Source: Methylobacterium gossipiicola
GTDB taxonomy: Bacteria; Pseudomonadota; Alphaproteobacteria; Rhizobiales; Beijerinckiaceae
Direction: 5' to 3'
NCBI RefSeq assembly: GCF_900113485.1
Contig: NZ_FOPM01000016.1
Span: 44,720-108,719, forward strand
DNA: 64,000 bases
How positions within the stretch are numbered: position 1 is the first letter of the stretch; each line of letters opens with the position of its first letter. Position numbers and translations under genes: made by a program. A model generated the notes under the pieces. The model made no database searches, was not told the origin of the DNA, and was given only the letters and a program-made list of their open reading frames with translations. Positions 18,159 through 27,397 of the stretch are shown one piece after another.

Positions 18159-18974
18159 CTATTGCAGACCGAGCGGCATCGGCTCGACGGCGACGGTCCG
18201 GATGCCGCGCGCCGTCAGGGAGCGCCGCAGCGGTTCGGTCAGGCCGGCTCCCCCCGTGAAGGCGCCGAGCACGGGGCCCGCGTCGGGGGCGTCCCGGTCC
18301 GCCGACCCGAGGAGCTGGATCACCCGGCGGGCGATGGCGGGGGCCGGATCGATCCAGGTGACGGGCCACGGTGCCAGGGCCTGGAAGCGGGCGAGGAGGA
18401 GCGGATAATGGGTGCAGGAGAGGCAGACCACGTCGGTGCGGCGGCCATCGGCCTTCGTGACGAAGCAGGGCGCGATCTCGGCGGCCAGCGCAGCATCGTC
18501 GATGGCCGCGCCGGCGAGTTCCGCTTCGGCGAAGCCCGCGAGGTTCGGGGCGCCCACGAGGGTCACGTCACAGGTGCCGGCATAGGTCTCGATGAGTTCG
18601 TGGGTATAGGCCCGCGCCACCGTGCCGGGCGTCGCCAGCAGGGTGACGACCCGCGAGCGCGTCGCCGCCGCCGCCGGTTTGATCGGCGGCACCACGCCGA
18701 CGAACGGGGTGACGAAGCGTTGGCGCAGGGCCGGCAGCACCAGGGTCGAGGCGGTGTTGCAGGCCACCACCACGAGGTCGGGCGCATGCAGCGCGAGGAG
18801 ACGCTCCATCACCGTGAGCACGCGCTCGATCAGGACCGATTCGCTGAGGCGCCCGTACGGGAAGGCCGCGTCGTCGGCGGCGTAGACGAACGCCGCGTCG
18901 GGCCGCGCGCGGCGAACCTGCTCCAGGACCGTGAGGCCGCCGAGCCCGGAATCGAACACCAGGATGGTGGGCAT
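18159..18974 (-). CDS. murI: Glutamate racemase
   Basis: The enzyme converts L- to D-glutamate for peptidoglycan. Both catalytic cysteines are visible, in VVACNTAST and CLSCTHYPLL, together with the substrate motifs FDSGLGGLTVL, AAFPYGRLSE and GVVPPIKPAA. I place the start at 18974 because GGAAGGTGG lies just upstream and the domain begins MPTILVFDSG. A longer frame from 19034 adds 20 residues without domain content. The product is 271 residues, normal for MurI. The gene stands alone and is divergent from egtB. Confidence 0.95.
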   Translation of the reverse strand: MPTILVFDSGLGGLTVLEQVRRARPDAAFVYAADDAAFPYGRLSESVLIERVLTVMERLLALHAPDLVVVACNTASTLVLPALRQRFVTPFVGVVPPIKPAAAATRSRVVTLLATPGTVARAYTHELIETYAGTCDVTLVGAPNLAGFAEAELAGAAIDDAALAAEIAPCFVTKADGRRTDVVCLSCTHYPLLLARFQALAPWPVTWIDPAPAIARRVIQLLGSADRDAPDAGPVLGAFTGGAGLTEPLRRSLTARGIRTVAVEPMPLGLQ

Positions 18975-19219
18975 CGGCGCCACCTTCCGGGCCACGGCAC
19001 CCGTGGTCGCTCCTGCCATGAGATCGATCCGCATCCGAGAAACCGGTCCGATTGTCGCGCTACGAAGGCAAAATGTCGGTCCGCATCGGTTAAGAGGATG
19101 TCACCGTGGCCGGAAAAAGGCGTTCGATCCCCGGCCGCGACGAACGGCCCAGCTTGCCCTCCGTTGTCGAATGGCGGCCCGGCCTTATCTCCCTTGCTTG
19201 ACGAGAGGGAGTGGCCGCC

Positions 19220-20491
19220 ATGGCAGCGACGGCAGCGTTGCGCGAGATACGTGACGAGGCGAAGGACAGGCCGGTTTTTCCGCCCCCGTCCCTGACGGCG
19301 CGTCCCATCGACCGGGCCGCCTGGATCGCCGCCTTCCATCATGTCCGGGACGAGACCGAACGTCGCGCTGCGCCCCTATCGCCGGAGGACCAGCAGGTCC
19401 AATCCATGGCGGATGCCAGCCCGACGAAATGGCACCGCGCCCACACCACGTGGTTCTTCGAGCAGTTTCTTCTGCGGGATCACATGCCGGGCTACGTCCT
19501 CTACGACGAGCGGCTGCACTACCTGTTCAATTCCTATTACGTTGCCGCCGGCCCGCGTCAGCCGCGTATCCTGCGCGGCCTCATCACCCGGCCGACGACC
19601 GCCGAGGTCGCGGCGTATCGGACCCATGTCGACCGCGCCGTGGGGGCGCTCCTCGCCGAGGCCGCGACGGAGGCCCTCGCGACGCTGCTGCCGATCCTCG
19701 AAATCGGCCTCTATCACGAGCAGCAGCATCAGGAATTGCTGGTCACCGACATCCTGCACGCCTTCGCGCAAAATCCCCTCGGCCCCGCCTACGACGAAGC
19801 CTGGCGTTTTCCGCGGCCGCAGGGCACGCCCGGTTCCGTTCCGCTTCCGAGCGGCGTTACCCAGATCGGGCATGCGGGGGAGGGGTTCTCGTTCGACAAC
19901 GAATCGCCCCGGCACGACGCTCTGATCCAGGGCGGCGCCATTGATCGCAGTCTCGTGACGAATGCCGATTGGCTCGCCTTCATGGCGGATGGGGGCTACG
20001 CCCGGCCCGAACTCTGGCTCTCCGACGGATGGCTCGCCGTCCAGGCGGAAGGGTGGGATGCCCCGGGTTATTGGCGGCACGGGGAGGACGGCTGGGCCAG
20101 CATGACGCTCGCCGGAATCCGGCCCATCGATCCGTCCCTGCCCGTGACCCATGTGAGCTACTACGAGGCCGATGCCTATGCGCGCTGGGCCGGGCGCGAC
20201 CTGCCGACGGAGTTCGAGTGGGAGGTCGCGGCCCGCGACGGGCACCTGCCCGACGCTTTCGGCCTCGTCTGGCAATGGACCCGCAGCGCCTACACCGCCT
20301 ATCCGGGCTACCGACCCGTCGACGGGGCCCTCGGCGAGTACAATGGCAAGTTCATGTCGAACCAGTTCGTCCTGCGCGGCTCCTCCGTGGCGACGCCCGG
20401 GGGCCATGCCCGGACCGGTTACCGCAATTTCTTCTATCCGCACCAGCGCTGGCAGTTCACGGGCCTGCGCCTGTCCGACGCCCGCGCCTGA
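19220..20491 (+). CDS. egtB: Ergothioneine biosynthesis sulfoxide synthase EgtB
   Basis: EgtB joins cysteine or gamma-glutamylcysteine to hercynine using iron and oxygen, the second step of ergothioneine synthesis. The N-terminal DinB-like domain supplies iron ligands in SPTKWHRAHTTWFFEQF and LYHEQQHQELL (H-x3-H-x-E). The C-terminal half is a formylglycine-generating-enzyme-like domain, with DNESPRHDALIQGG, PVTHVSYYEADAYARWAG, LPTEFEWEVAAR and TGYRNFFYPHQRWQFTGLRL. ATG 19220 is preferred over GTG 19211 because GAGGGA lies 9 bases upstream. egtD follows after 15 bases, so the pair forms an operon. The choice of sulfur donor cannot be read. Confidence 0.95.
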   Translation: MAATAALREIRDEAKDRPVFPPPSLTARPIDRAAWIAAFHHVRDETERRAAPLSPEDQQVQSMADASPTKWHRAHTTWFFEQFLLRDHMPGYVLYDERLHYLFNSYYVAAGPRQPRILRGLITRPTTAEVAAYRTHVDRAVGALLAEAATEALATLLPILEIGLYHEQQHQELLVTDILHAFAQNPLGPAYDEAWRFPRPQGTPGSVPLPSGVTQIGHAGEGFSFDNESPRHDALIQGGAIDRSLVTNADWLAFMADGGYARPELWLSDGWLAVQAEGWDAPGYWRHGEDGWASMTLAGIRPIDPSLPVTHVSYYEADAYARWAGRDLPTEFEWEVAARDGHLPDAFGLVWQWTRSAYTAYPGYRPVDGALGEYNGKFMSNQFVLRGSSVATPGGHARTGYRNFFYPHQRWQFTGLRLSDARA

Positions 20492-20506
20492 CTGAGAGTT
20501 CGCGCG

Positions 20507-21481
20507 TTGACCATCAATCCCGTCTTCACCAACGCCAAGCCCCTGGCGGCGCCCGATGCCCGACGCCAGTTCGAGGCGGATGTCGTCGCGGGCCTGTCGG
20601 CCCCGCGCAAGTTCCTCTCGGCGAAATACTTCTACGATGCGGCCGGGTCGGATCTGTTCGAGGCCATCACCCGGCAGCCTGAATATTATCCTACTCGCAC
20701 GGAACTCGATATCCTCGACGCGAAGGGCGCCGAGATCGCCGCCCTGCTGCCGGAGCGCGCCAGTCTCGTCGAGTTCGGCAGCGGTTCCACCGTGAAGGTG
20801 CGGCGGCTCCTCGTTCACCGGCCCGACCTCGGGGCCTATGTCCCGGTGGACGTCTCGGAGACGTTCCTGCGCAGCGAGGCGCAGGCCCTCGCGGTCGATT
20901 TCCCGAACCTCGCCATCGCGCCCGTGGCGGCCGACTTCACCCGGGCCTTCACCCTGCCAGAGGGCCTGTCACGGCAGGGCGTCGCGGGCTTCTTTCCGGG
21001 CTCGACCATCGGGAATTTCGAACCGCCCCAGGCGACCCACCTCCTGGCCCATTTCGGCCGAGTGCTGGGTCGCGACGCCATTCTCGTGGTCGGCGTCGAT
21101 CTGGTGAAGGACAAGGCCGTTCTGGATGCCGCCTACGACGATGCCGCCGGGGTCACCGCGGCGTTCAACCGCAATCTGCTGGTTCGGATCCAGCGCGAAC
21201 TCGGCGCGATTCTCGACGTCGACGGCTTCGATCACCGGGCCTTCTTCGATCCGGCCGAGTCGCGAATCGAGATGCATCTGGTGAGCCGGGCAGCGCAGAC
21301 GATCCGCCTCGGCGCGCACGTCTTCACCTTCGCCGAAGGCGAGACGATCCACACGGAAAACAGCTACAAATACACCCGCGAGGGCTTCCGGACCTTGGCG
21401 GACGCCGCCGGGTGGACTCCCTGCGCCGTCTGGACGGATCCTGACGACCTGTTCTCGGTCCACGCCCTACGGCGGTTGTGA
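20507..21481 (+). CDS. egtD: L-histidine N-alpha-methyltransferase EgtD
   Basis: EgtD trimethylates histidine to hercynine using SAM, the first step of ergothioneine synthesis. It begins with TTG at 20507, 15 bases after egtB. Family landmarks are SAKYFYDAAGSDLFEAITRQPEYYPTRTE (split here by the length rule only in description), the SAM loop VEFGSGSTVKVRRLL, VAGFFPGSTIGNFEP and IHTENSYKYTREGF. At 324 residues it has the usual length. With egtB it gives a minimal two-gene ergothioneine route; the last C-S lyase step is not encoded here. Confidence 0.96.
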   Translation: MTINPVFTNAKPLAAPDARRQFEADVVAGLSAPRKFLSAKYFYDAAGSDLFEAITRQPEYYPTRTELDILDAKGAEIAALLPERASLVEFGSGSTVKVRRLLVHRPDLGAYVPVDVSETFLRSEAQALAVDFPNLAIAPVAADFTRAFTLPEGLSRQGVAGFFPGSTIGNFEPPQATHLLAHFGRVLGRDAILVVGVDLVKDKAVLDAAYDDAAGVTAAFNRNLLVRIQRELGAILDVDGFDHRAFFDPAESRIEMHLVSRAAQTIRLGAHVFTFAEGETIHTENSYKYTREGFRTLADAAGWTPCAVWTDPDDLFSVHALRRL

Positions 21482-21535
21482 GCCGTCGCCAACGACGGAT
21501 ACAACGGCCCCCGGATTAGGCTTTGAGATGATGGA

Positions 21536-21793
21536 TCAGCTGCGCTTTTCCATCATCGCCTTGACCTGCATCAGCTGATCCCAGACGAGGCCGGGCGACG
21601 TGCCGAGGGCCTCGAAGGTGGCGTTGATGCCCCAATACAGTCCCACCACGATCAGCGGGACGAGGATCCAGCCCAGGATTTCCTCCCCGCGATGCCGCCG
21701 CCGCCGCCGGAGACGCCGGGCCTCACGGCGTGTCGGGGCCGGAACGGCGTGGTGTTGCACGGGCGTCAGGGGGCCTTCATGCAGCTCTGTCAT
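21536..21793 (-). CDS. Small single-pass membrane protein, unknown function
   Basis: An 85-residue product with a strongly basic patch (RREARRLRRRRRHRGEE, about residues 22-38). One hydrophobic helix (ILGWILVPLIVVGLYWGI) follows, then a polar C-terminus ending MMEKRS. The positive-inside rule suggests a cytoplasmic N-terminus. It lies between egtD and clpA on the strand opposite to egtD. I do not recognise the family. Shape and codon bias support a real gene. Confidence 0.65.
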   Translation of the reverse strand: MTELHEGPLTPVQHHAVPAPTRREARRLRRRRRHRGEEILGWILVPLIVVGLYWGINATFEALGTSPGLVWDQLMQVKAMMEKRS

Positions 21794-22054
21794 CCGGATG
21801 CCCCCTCATTCCGCCTCGGACGAACCGCCAACGGCGCTTGTTCGACCGACCGATGTCTGAAGGAGGGCTTGGTAACCATCACGGACTCGGATGTCGACCG
21901 GGCGAACGACCGCATCGACCGCCGCTCGATCCGGGACCGGTTCGTGAAACCGATCCCGGCTGATCGTCGGAGCCTTCATCTGTACTCCGATCCAGTCCCT
22001 CGGAAAGGCGGAGTACGACTTTGTTCAGGCGCCGCGCGGGCTTTCTGGACCGAC

Positions 22055-22077
22055 CGCCCGCTCGCGTCGAGCGGGCG
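22055..22077 (-). terminator. Hairpin just downstream of clpA (possible terminator)
   Basis: A perfect 10-base stem (22055-22064 with 22068-22077) with a 3-base loop lies 6 bases after the clpA stop. No T-run follows, so it may be a terminator of weak type or an mRNA 3'-end stabiliser. Confidence 0.45.
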
Positions 22078-22082
22078 CCGTA

Positions 22083-24542
22083 TCAGGCCTTGACCAACGG
22101 CACCTTCGGCACGGTGCGGACGCTGCCCGAACCGCCATTGCCCGATCCATCGTCCTTCTTGCGCGGCGACACCTTGGCGCGTGTGCGCTTGTGCTTCTTC
22201 ACCGCGTTGGTGACGTCCTTCTCGGGCTTCGGTGTCACGGGGCCTGCCGGAAACTCGAAACCGAGGGCCTGTTTCTCGTCCTCGCCCGGGGGCTTCACGA
22301 TCACCCGCACGGCCCCGCCATCCTTGAGGCGCCCGAACAGCACCTCGTCCGCCAGCGGCGTCTTGATGGTGGACTGGATCAGGCGGGCCATGGGGCGGGC
22401 GCCCATGGCATCGTCGTAGCCGTGTTCCACCAGCCACTCGCGGGCCTCGTCGGACAGCTCGATGGTGACGTTGCGGTCGCCGAGCTGGGCTTCGAGTTGA
22501 AGGACGAACTTGTCCACCACCTTGGCCACCACCTCCTTCGGCAGGTGACCGAACGAGATGATCGCATCGAGGCGGTTGCGGAATTCCGGCGCGAACAGCT
22601 TGTTGATCGCCTCCACGTCGTCCCCGACCCGCTTCGACTGGGTGAAGCCGTAGGCCGACTTCGCCAGATCCGAAGCGCCCGCATTCGTGGTCATGATGAT
22701 GATCACGTTGCGGAAATCGACCTGCTTTCCGTTGTGGTCGGTGAGCTTGCCGTGATCCATCACCTGCAACAGGATGTTGAACAGGTCCGGATGGGCCTTC
22801 TCGATCTCGTCCAGCAGCAGCACGCAATGCGGATGCTGGTCGATGCCGTCGGTGAGCAACCCGCCCTGGTCGAAGCCGACATAGCCGGGGGGCGCGCCGA
22901 TGAGGCGGCTCACCGTGTGGCGCTCCATGTATTCCGACATGTCGAACCGCAGCATCTCGACGCCGAGGGAGGCCGCGAGTTGCTTGGCCGCCTCGGTCTT
23001 GCCGACGCCCGTGGGGCCGGCGAAGAGGTACGAGCCGATGGGCTTGTCGGGGTCCCGCAGACCGGCCCGGGCGAGCTTGATCGCTGAGGTCAGGGCCTCG
23101 ATGGCATTGGGCTGGCCGTATACGACCCGCTTGAGGCTGTCGGTGAGATTCTTCAGCACCACCGCGTCGTCCTTCGACACGGTTTTCGGCGGGATCCGCG
23201 CCATGGTGGCGATGGTGGCCTCGATCTCCTTGACGCCGATGGTGCGCTTGCGGCGCGCCTCCGGAACCAGCATCTGCGAGGCGCCGGTCTCGTCGATGAC
23301 GTCGATGGCCTTGTCGGGCAGCTTCCGGTCGTTGATGTAGCGCGCGGAGAGTTCCACCGCCGCCTGCACCGCCTCGGTGGTATATTTGAGCTTGTGGAAC
23401 TCTTCGAAGTACGGCTTCAGGCCCTTCACGATCTCGATGGCGTCCGGGATCGACGGTTCGTTGACGTCGATCTTCTGGAACCGGCGCACGAGGGCGCGAT
23501 CCTTCTCGAAGTACTGGCGGTACTCCTTGTAGGTGGTCGAGCCGATGCAGCGGAGCGAGCCGTTGGCCAGCGCCGGCTTCAGGAGGTTCGAGGCGTCCAT
23601 GGCCCCGCCCGAGGTCGCGCCGGCGCCGATGACCGTGTGGATCTCGTCGATGAACAGCACCGCGTTCGGATGCGCCTCGATCTCCTTCATCACCTGCTTG
23701 AGGCGTTCTTCGAAATCGCCGCGATAGCGGGTGCCGGCGAGCAGCGTACCCATGTCGAGGGAGAACACCGTGGCGTCGACGAGAACTTCCGGCACCTCTT
23801 TCTCGATGATCTTGCGGGCCAGACCCTCCGCGATGGCGGTCTTGCCGACGCCCGGATCGCCCACCAGCAAGGGGTTGTTCTTCTGCCGGCGGCACAGGAT
23901 CTGGATCGTGCGCTGCACCTCGGTCTCGCGGCCGATGAGCGGATCGATCCGGCCGTCGCGGGCCTTCTTGTTGAGGTTGATGCAGTAGGCTTCGAGGGCG
24001 TCGCCCTTCTTCTTCGGCCGCGCCTCGTCGCCGTCACCGCTCGGACGCTCGGCGGCGGATTCCTCATCGGCGCCGCGCACGGGCTTCGGCTCCGATGCAC
24101 CCGGCCGTTTGGCGATGCCGTGGCTGATGTAGTTGACCGCGTCGTAGCGGGTCATGTCCTGCTCTTGCAGGAAGTAGGCGGCGTGGCTCTCGCGCTCGGC
24201 GAAGATCGCCACCAGCACGTTGGCGCCCGTCACCTCCTCGCGGCCCGAGGACTGCACATGGATCACCGCGCGCTGGATCACGCGCTGGAAGCCCGCCGTG
24301 GGCTTGGCGTCCTGCCGTCCGTCCCCGATGAGATTCGCGAGCTCGGTGTCGACGTACTCGACGAGGCTGCGCTTGAGGGTGTCGACCTCGACGTTGCAGG
24401 CCCGCATGACCGCCGCGGCGTCCTGATCGTCTACCAGGGCGAGGAGAAGATGCTCCAGCGTCGCGTATTCGTGCCGCCGCTCGCCGGCGAGCGCCAGGGC
24501 GCGGTGGAGAGCTTGTTCTAGGCTGCGAGAGAAGCTGGGCAA
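22083..24542 (-). CDS. clpA: ATP-dependent Clp protease ATP-binding subunit ClpA
   Basis: This 819-residue AAA+ unfoldase feeds substrates to ClpP. It has the N-domain (MPSFSRSLEQALHRALAL). The first AAA+ module has Walker A GDPGVGKT and Walker B VLFIDEIHT; the second has GPTGVGKTEAAKQLA and VLLLDEIEKAHPD. A D2-small domain follows. The last 45 residues form a Lys/Arg-rich tail (VKKHKRTRAKVSPRKKDD) not found in E. coli ClpA, which is about 60 residues shorter. It lies 25 bases after clpS in the conserved clpS-clpA order. ClpS directs N-degron substrates to it. Confidence 0.97.
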   Translation of the reverse strand: MPSFSRSLEQALHRALALAGERRHEYATLEHLLLALVDDQDAAAVMRACNVEVDTLKRSLVEYVDTELANLIGDGRQDAKPTAGFQRVIQRAVIHVQSSGREEVTGANVLVAIFAERESHAAYFLQEQDMTRYDAVNYISHGIAKRPGASEPKPVRGADEESAAERPSGDGDEARPKKKGDALEAYCINLNKKARDGRIDPLIGRETEVQRTIQILCRRQKNNPLLVGDPGVGKTAIAEGLARKIIEKEVPEVLVDATVFSLDMGTLLAGTRYRGDFEERLKQVMKEIEAHPNAVLFIDEIHTVIGAGATSGGAMDASNLLKPALANGSLRCIGSTTYKEYRQYFEKDRALVRRFQKIDVNEPSIPDAIEIVKGLKPYFEEFHKLKYTTEAVQAAVELSARYINDRKLPDKAIDVIDETGASQMLVPEARRKRTIGVKEIEATIATMARIPPKTVSKDDAVVLKNLTDSLKRVVYGQPNAIEALTSAIKLARAGLRDPDKPIGSYLFAGPTGVGKTEAAKQLAASLGVEMLRFDMSEYMERHTVSRLIGAPPGYVGFDQGGLLTDGIDQHPHCVLLLDEIEKAHPDLFNILLQVMDHGKLTDHNGKQVDFRNVIIIMTTNAGASDLAKSAYGFTQSKRVGDDVEAINKLFAPEFRNRLDAIISFGHLPKEVVAKVVDKFVLQLEAQLGDRNVTIELSDEAREWLVEHGYDDAMGARPMARLIQSTIKTPLADEVLFGRLKDGGAVRVIVKPPGEDEKQALGFEFPAGPVTPKPEKDVTNAVKKHKRTRAKVSPRKKDDGSGNGGSGSVRTVPKVPLVKA

Positions 24543-24567
24543 AGCGTGGCCTCTGAGTGGGGGTGGC

Positions 24568-24990
24568 CTATTTCTTTTCCATGACGCACTGGAGAGGATG
24601 TTGGTGTTTGCGCGCGAAGTCCATCACCTGCGTCACCTTGGTCTCCGCGACCTCGTAGGTAAAGATTCCGCACTCACCGACACCGTTCTGATGAACGTGC
24701 ATCATGATCTGGTAGGCGTCTTCCTGAGACTTGTTGAAGAACTTCTCGACGACGTGGACGACGAATTCCATCGGCGTGTAGTCGTCGTTGAGAAGCAGCA
24801 CGCGATACAGGCTAGGGCGCTTGGTCTTGGGTTTGGTCCGGGTGATGATCGCCGTACCGGAGCGACCGTCGTCGCCGTCGGTCGGGCCTCCGGGATTCGC
24901 GGCCGCGCGGATGGGCGGCTGGGGAACGCCGCTCCCTGAATTCCGCCCGAGGGACGGTGCGGCTCTGCCCTGCATCAGGACGTCGGACAT
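24568..24990 (-). CDS. clpS: ATP-dependent Clp protease adaptor ClpS
   Basis: This 140-residue adaptor recognises N-end-rule residues and delivers substrates to ClpA. The conserved core is [19 protein letters not shown] (N-degron pocket and ClpA-binding edge), followed by [20 protein letters not shown] and [10 protein letters not shown]. About 50 residues of low-complexity leader precede the core, longer than in E. coli, and the true start could be internal. It is first in the clpS-clpA operon. Confidence 0.95.
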   Translation of the reverse strand: MSDVLMQGRAAPSLGRNSGSGVPQPPIRAAANPGGPTDGDDGRSGTAIITRTKPKTKRPSLYRVLLLNDDYTPMEFVVHVVEKFFNKSQEDAYQIMMHVHQNGVGECGIFTYEVAETKVTQVMDFARKHQHPLQCVMEKK

Positions 24991-25295
24991 CTGAATCGTA
25001 TCGACCCCATGAGCCGGCTCGGCATGGCGCGCGGGGCTAGTCCCGCGCGTCGTTCCGAACCGTCTCAGGCAATCTATAGCCCCGTCGGCGACTTCGCCAG
25101 TCGGCTGCGCTCACTTGTCCGTTCGACGAAAGAGGTGAGCGGTTTGACCCCCCGTTCGCCGGGGCGCGGCCTTCGAGTCATGGCGGAGCGCCGCCCCCGT
25201 GCTCCGGTCGATCCGTGCGCCCCGGCTGCAAAATTCTTCGCTGCCGCCACCCGCCGAAGGACGAGTCCCCCGGCGGGTGTCGTGGGAGAGTCGGC
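24991..25295. other. Intergenic region upstream of clpS and downstream of an MFS gene
   Basis: About 305 bases with no convincing gene. It must hold the clpS promoter. Open frames crossing it on the plus strand are shadows of the MFS transporter gene. Confidence 0.5.
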
Positions 25296-26957
25296 TCAGC
25301 CGAACAGGATCAGCGCCTTCGCCAGGGTGGTCCAGATGCCCCAGGCGATGGGCAGGCCGACGGCCACCCAGGCGAGGAGCGCGACGGGGGTGAGGCCGCC
25401 GCGACCGATGCCACCGTCGCCGGCCCGGCTCGAGGCCGCCACCCCGCCCTTCGAGACGGCGGCGAGGTCCGCGTCGGTCATGAACCAGCGCGCCGCGAGG
25501 GGGCGAACCAGCAGGTTGGCGACGAAGCCCGCCGCCAGGAAGCCCGCGAGGATGTACAGGGTCCGGGTGTAGAGTTCGGCGCCCTGGATGCCCGCGTCGA
25601 TCTGTGTCTGCCGGATCGCCGTCACCACCAGGGGACCGACCACGCCCGCCGTCGACCAAGCGGTGAGGAGCCGACCGTGAATGGCGCCGACGAACTGGGT
25701 GCCGAACACATCGGCGAGATAGGCCGGGATCGTCGCGAAGCCGCCGCCATACATCGACAGGATCACGCAGAAGAACGTCACGAACAGGGCCTTCGAGCCG
25801 ATGCCGGCGGCCCAGGGCGCCGCCGCGTAGAGCACGCAGCCCAGGGCGAAGAACGTCGCGTAGGTGACCTTGCGGCCGATGCGGTCCGACATCGAGGCCC
25901 AGAAGAACCGGCCGAGGATGTTGAACAGGGACAGGAGCCCCACGAAGCCCGCCGCCACGGCGGCGATCTGGGTCTTCTGCCCGGCGTCCAACTGCCCGAA
26001 GGCGACGCCCGGCTGGCCGATGAGGGCGCCGCCGAAGATCTCCTGCAGCATCGGCGAGGCCAGCGCCAGGACGCCGATGCCGGCCGAGACGTTGAGGCAG
26101 AGGACGGCCCAGAGCAGCCAGAATTGCGGCGTCTTGTGCGCGTTGTCGAGGTGGACGTGGCCGGAGGTGATCATCGCGCTCTTCGAGGCGGGCGGAGTCC
26201 AGCCCGCCGGTTGCCATCCCGCCGGCGGAACTCGGTACCCGAAGGCGCCGCAAGCCATGGCCAGGATGTAGAGGCCGCCCATCACCGCGAGGGTCTGCCA
26301 GACGCCGGCGGAATCCGGGGTCTTGAAGGTGTTGATGAGCAGGGTCGCCAGGGGCGAGCCGATCATGGCGCCGCCGCCGAAGCCCATGATGGCCATGCCG
26401 GTGGCCATGCCGCGCCGGTCGGGGAACCACTTCACCAGGGTGGAGACCGGCGAGATGTAGCCGAGCCCGAGGCCGATGCCGCCAATGAGGCCCATGCCGA
26501 GCCAGATCAGCCAAAGCTGGTGCAGGTAGACCCCGGCCGAACCGATGAGGAAGCCGCCGCCCCAGCACAGGGCCGCCGCGAGGCCCGCCTTGCGCGGGCC
26601 GGCCCGCTCCAACCAACCGCCGAACACCGCCGCCGAGAGGCCGAGCATGACGATGCCGATGGAGAACACGATGACGAGGTCGCTGACGCGCCAGTCGCAG
26701 GTGGTGGTGAACAGCGCCGTCATGACGCTCATGTCCGGGCAGGCGGCCGGGGCCGGCTGGCCGACGCTGATCGCCCGCGACAGGGGCAACCAGAACACCG
26801 ACAGCCCGTAGGACATGCCGATACAGAGATGGATAGCCAGCGCCGCCGGCGGCACGAGCCACCGGTTGAACCCGGCCTTGGCGACGATCCGCTCACGGGA
26901 CAGCCAGTTGGGGGTGCCGGCACCCGTAAAGGGTGCCGCACCGGCGCGCATGGTCAT
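25296..26957 (-). CDS. MFS transporter, oxalate/formate antiporter (OFA) family
   Basis: This 553-residue protein has twelve predicted membrane helices. It shows the OFA-type opening NRWLVPPAALAIHLCIGMSYG and the loop-2/3 motif GWLERAGPRKAGL. It also has the conserved WFPDRRGMATGMAIMGFGGGAMIG and the second-half FWASMSDRIGRK. Members exchange oxalate for formate or carry other monocarboxylates; oxalate use is common in Methylobacterium, so a role in oxalate or formate handling is likely but not shown. The ATG at 26957 has GGGGAGG five bases upstream. An insert between helices 1 and 2 (about residues 65-85) is longer than in OxlT. Confidence 0.88.
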   Translation of the reverse strand: MTMRAGAAPFTGAGTPNWLSRERIVAKAGFNRWLVPPAALAIHLCIGMSYGLSVFWLPLSRAISVGQPAPAACPDMSVMTALFTTTCDWRVSDLVIVFSIGIVMLGLSAAVFGGWLERAGPRKAGLAAALCWGGGFLIGSAGVYLHQLWLIWLGMGLIGGIGLGLGYISPVSTLVKWFPDRRGMATGMAIMGFGGGAMIGSPLATLLINTFKTPDSAGVWQTLAVMGGLYILAMACGAFGYRVPPAGWQPAGWTPPASKSAMITSGHVHLDNAHKTPQFWLLWAVLCLNVSAGIGVLALASPMLQEIFGGALIGQPGVAFGQLDAGQKTQIAAVAAGFVGLLSLFNILGRFFWASMSDRIGRKVTYATFFALGCVLYAAAPWAAGIGSKALFVTFFCVILSMYGGGFATIPAYLADVFGTQFVGAIHGRLLTAWSTAGVVGPLVVTAIRQTQIDAGIQGAELYTRTLYILAGFLAAGFVANLLVRPLAARWFMTDADLAAVSKGGVAASSRAGDGGIGRGGLTPVALLAWVAVGLPIAWGIWTTLAKALILFG

Positions 26958-27397
26958 TCAAACCTCCCCAGGATCGATCAATGTTTTTTCGGGATTAAAA
27001 CACGTCGCCAAACGTAGCGCTATCCGCGACGCGGCCTGATGTGGATGGGGCGAAGCGGTCGGATGGAGGCCGTCCGCATGGGCCATGGGTCTCCGGGTGG
27101 CACCGCGCACGCTTCCGCCGAAACGGCCATAGACGATGTTTCGGCGTGTCGCATCGCCAAATAAGACATATATCGCCGATTTTAACGTCCCCTTCAGACA
27201 GTCGCACCGGCTTCCAGGGATTCTCGGCAAGATGCCCCGGGGCAAGTCGCCGCCGCCAAGGAGGAAGCTTCAGGCTCGGCGGACACCGATCTCCGGTGGC
27301 GTGACTCCCTTTCGGCCCGGCCGGCGCCATCTCTGGTCATGGAGTGCCGCGGGTCCCGCTGGCTGGACCGCAGGCGGATGTGCACACGGAGACGGAC
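26958..27397. other. Intergenic region between divergent transporter and dehydrogenase genes
   Basis: This 440-base stretch has no supported gene. A relatively AT-rich patch at about 27150-27190 may hold promoter elements for either flanking gene. No riboswitch or operator could be assigned. Confidence 0.5.
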
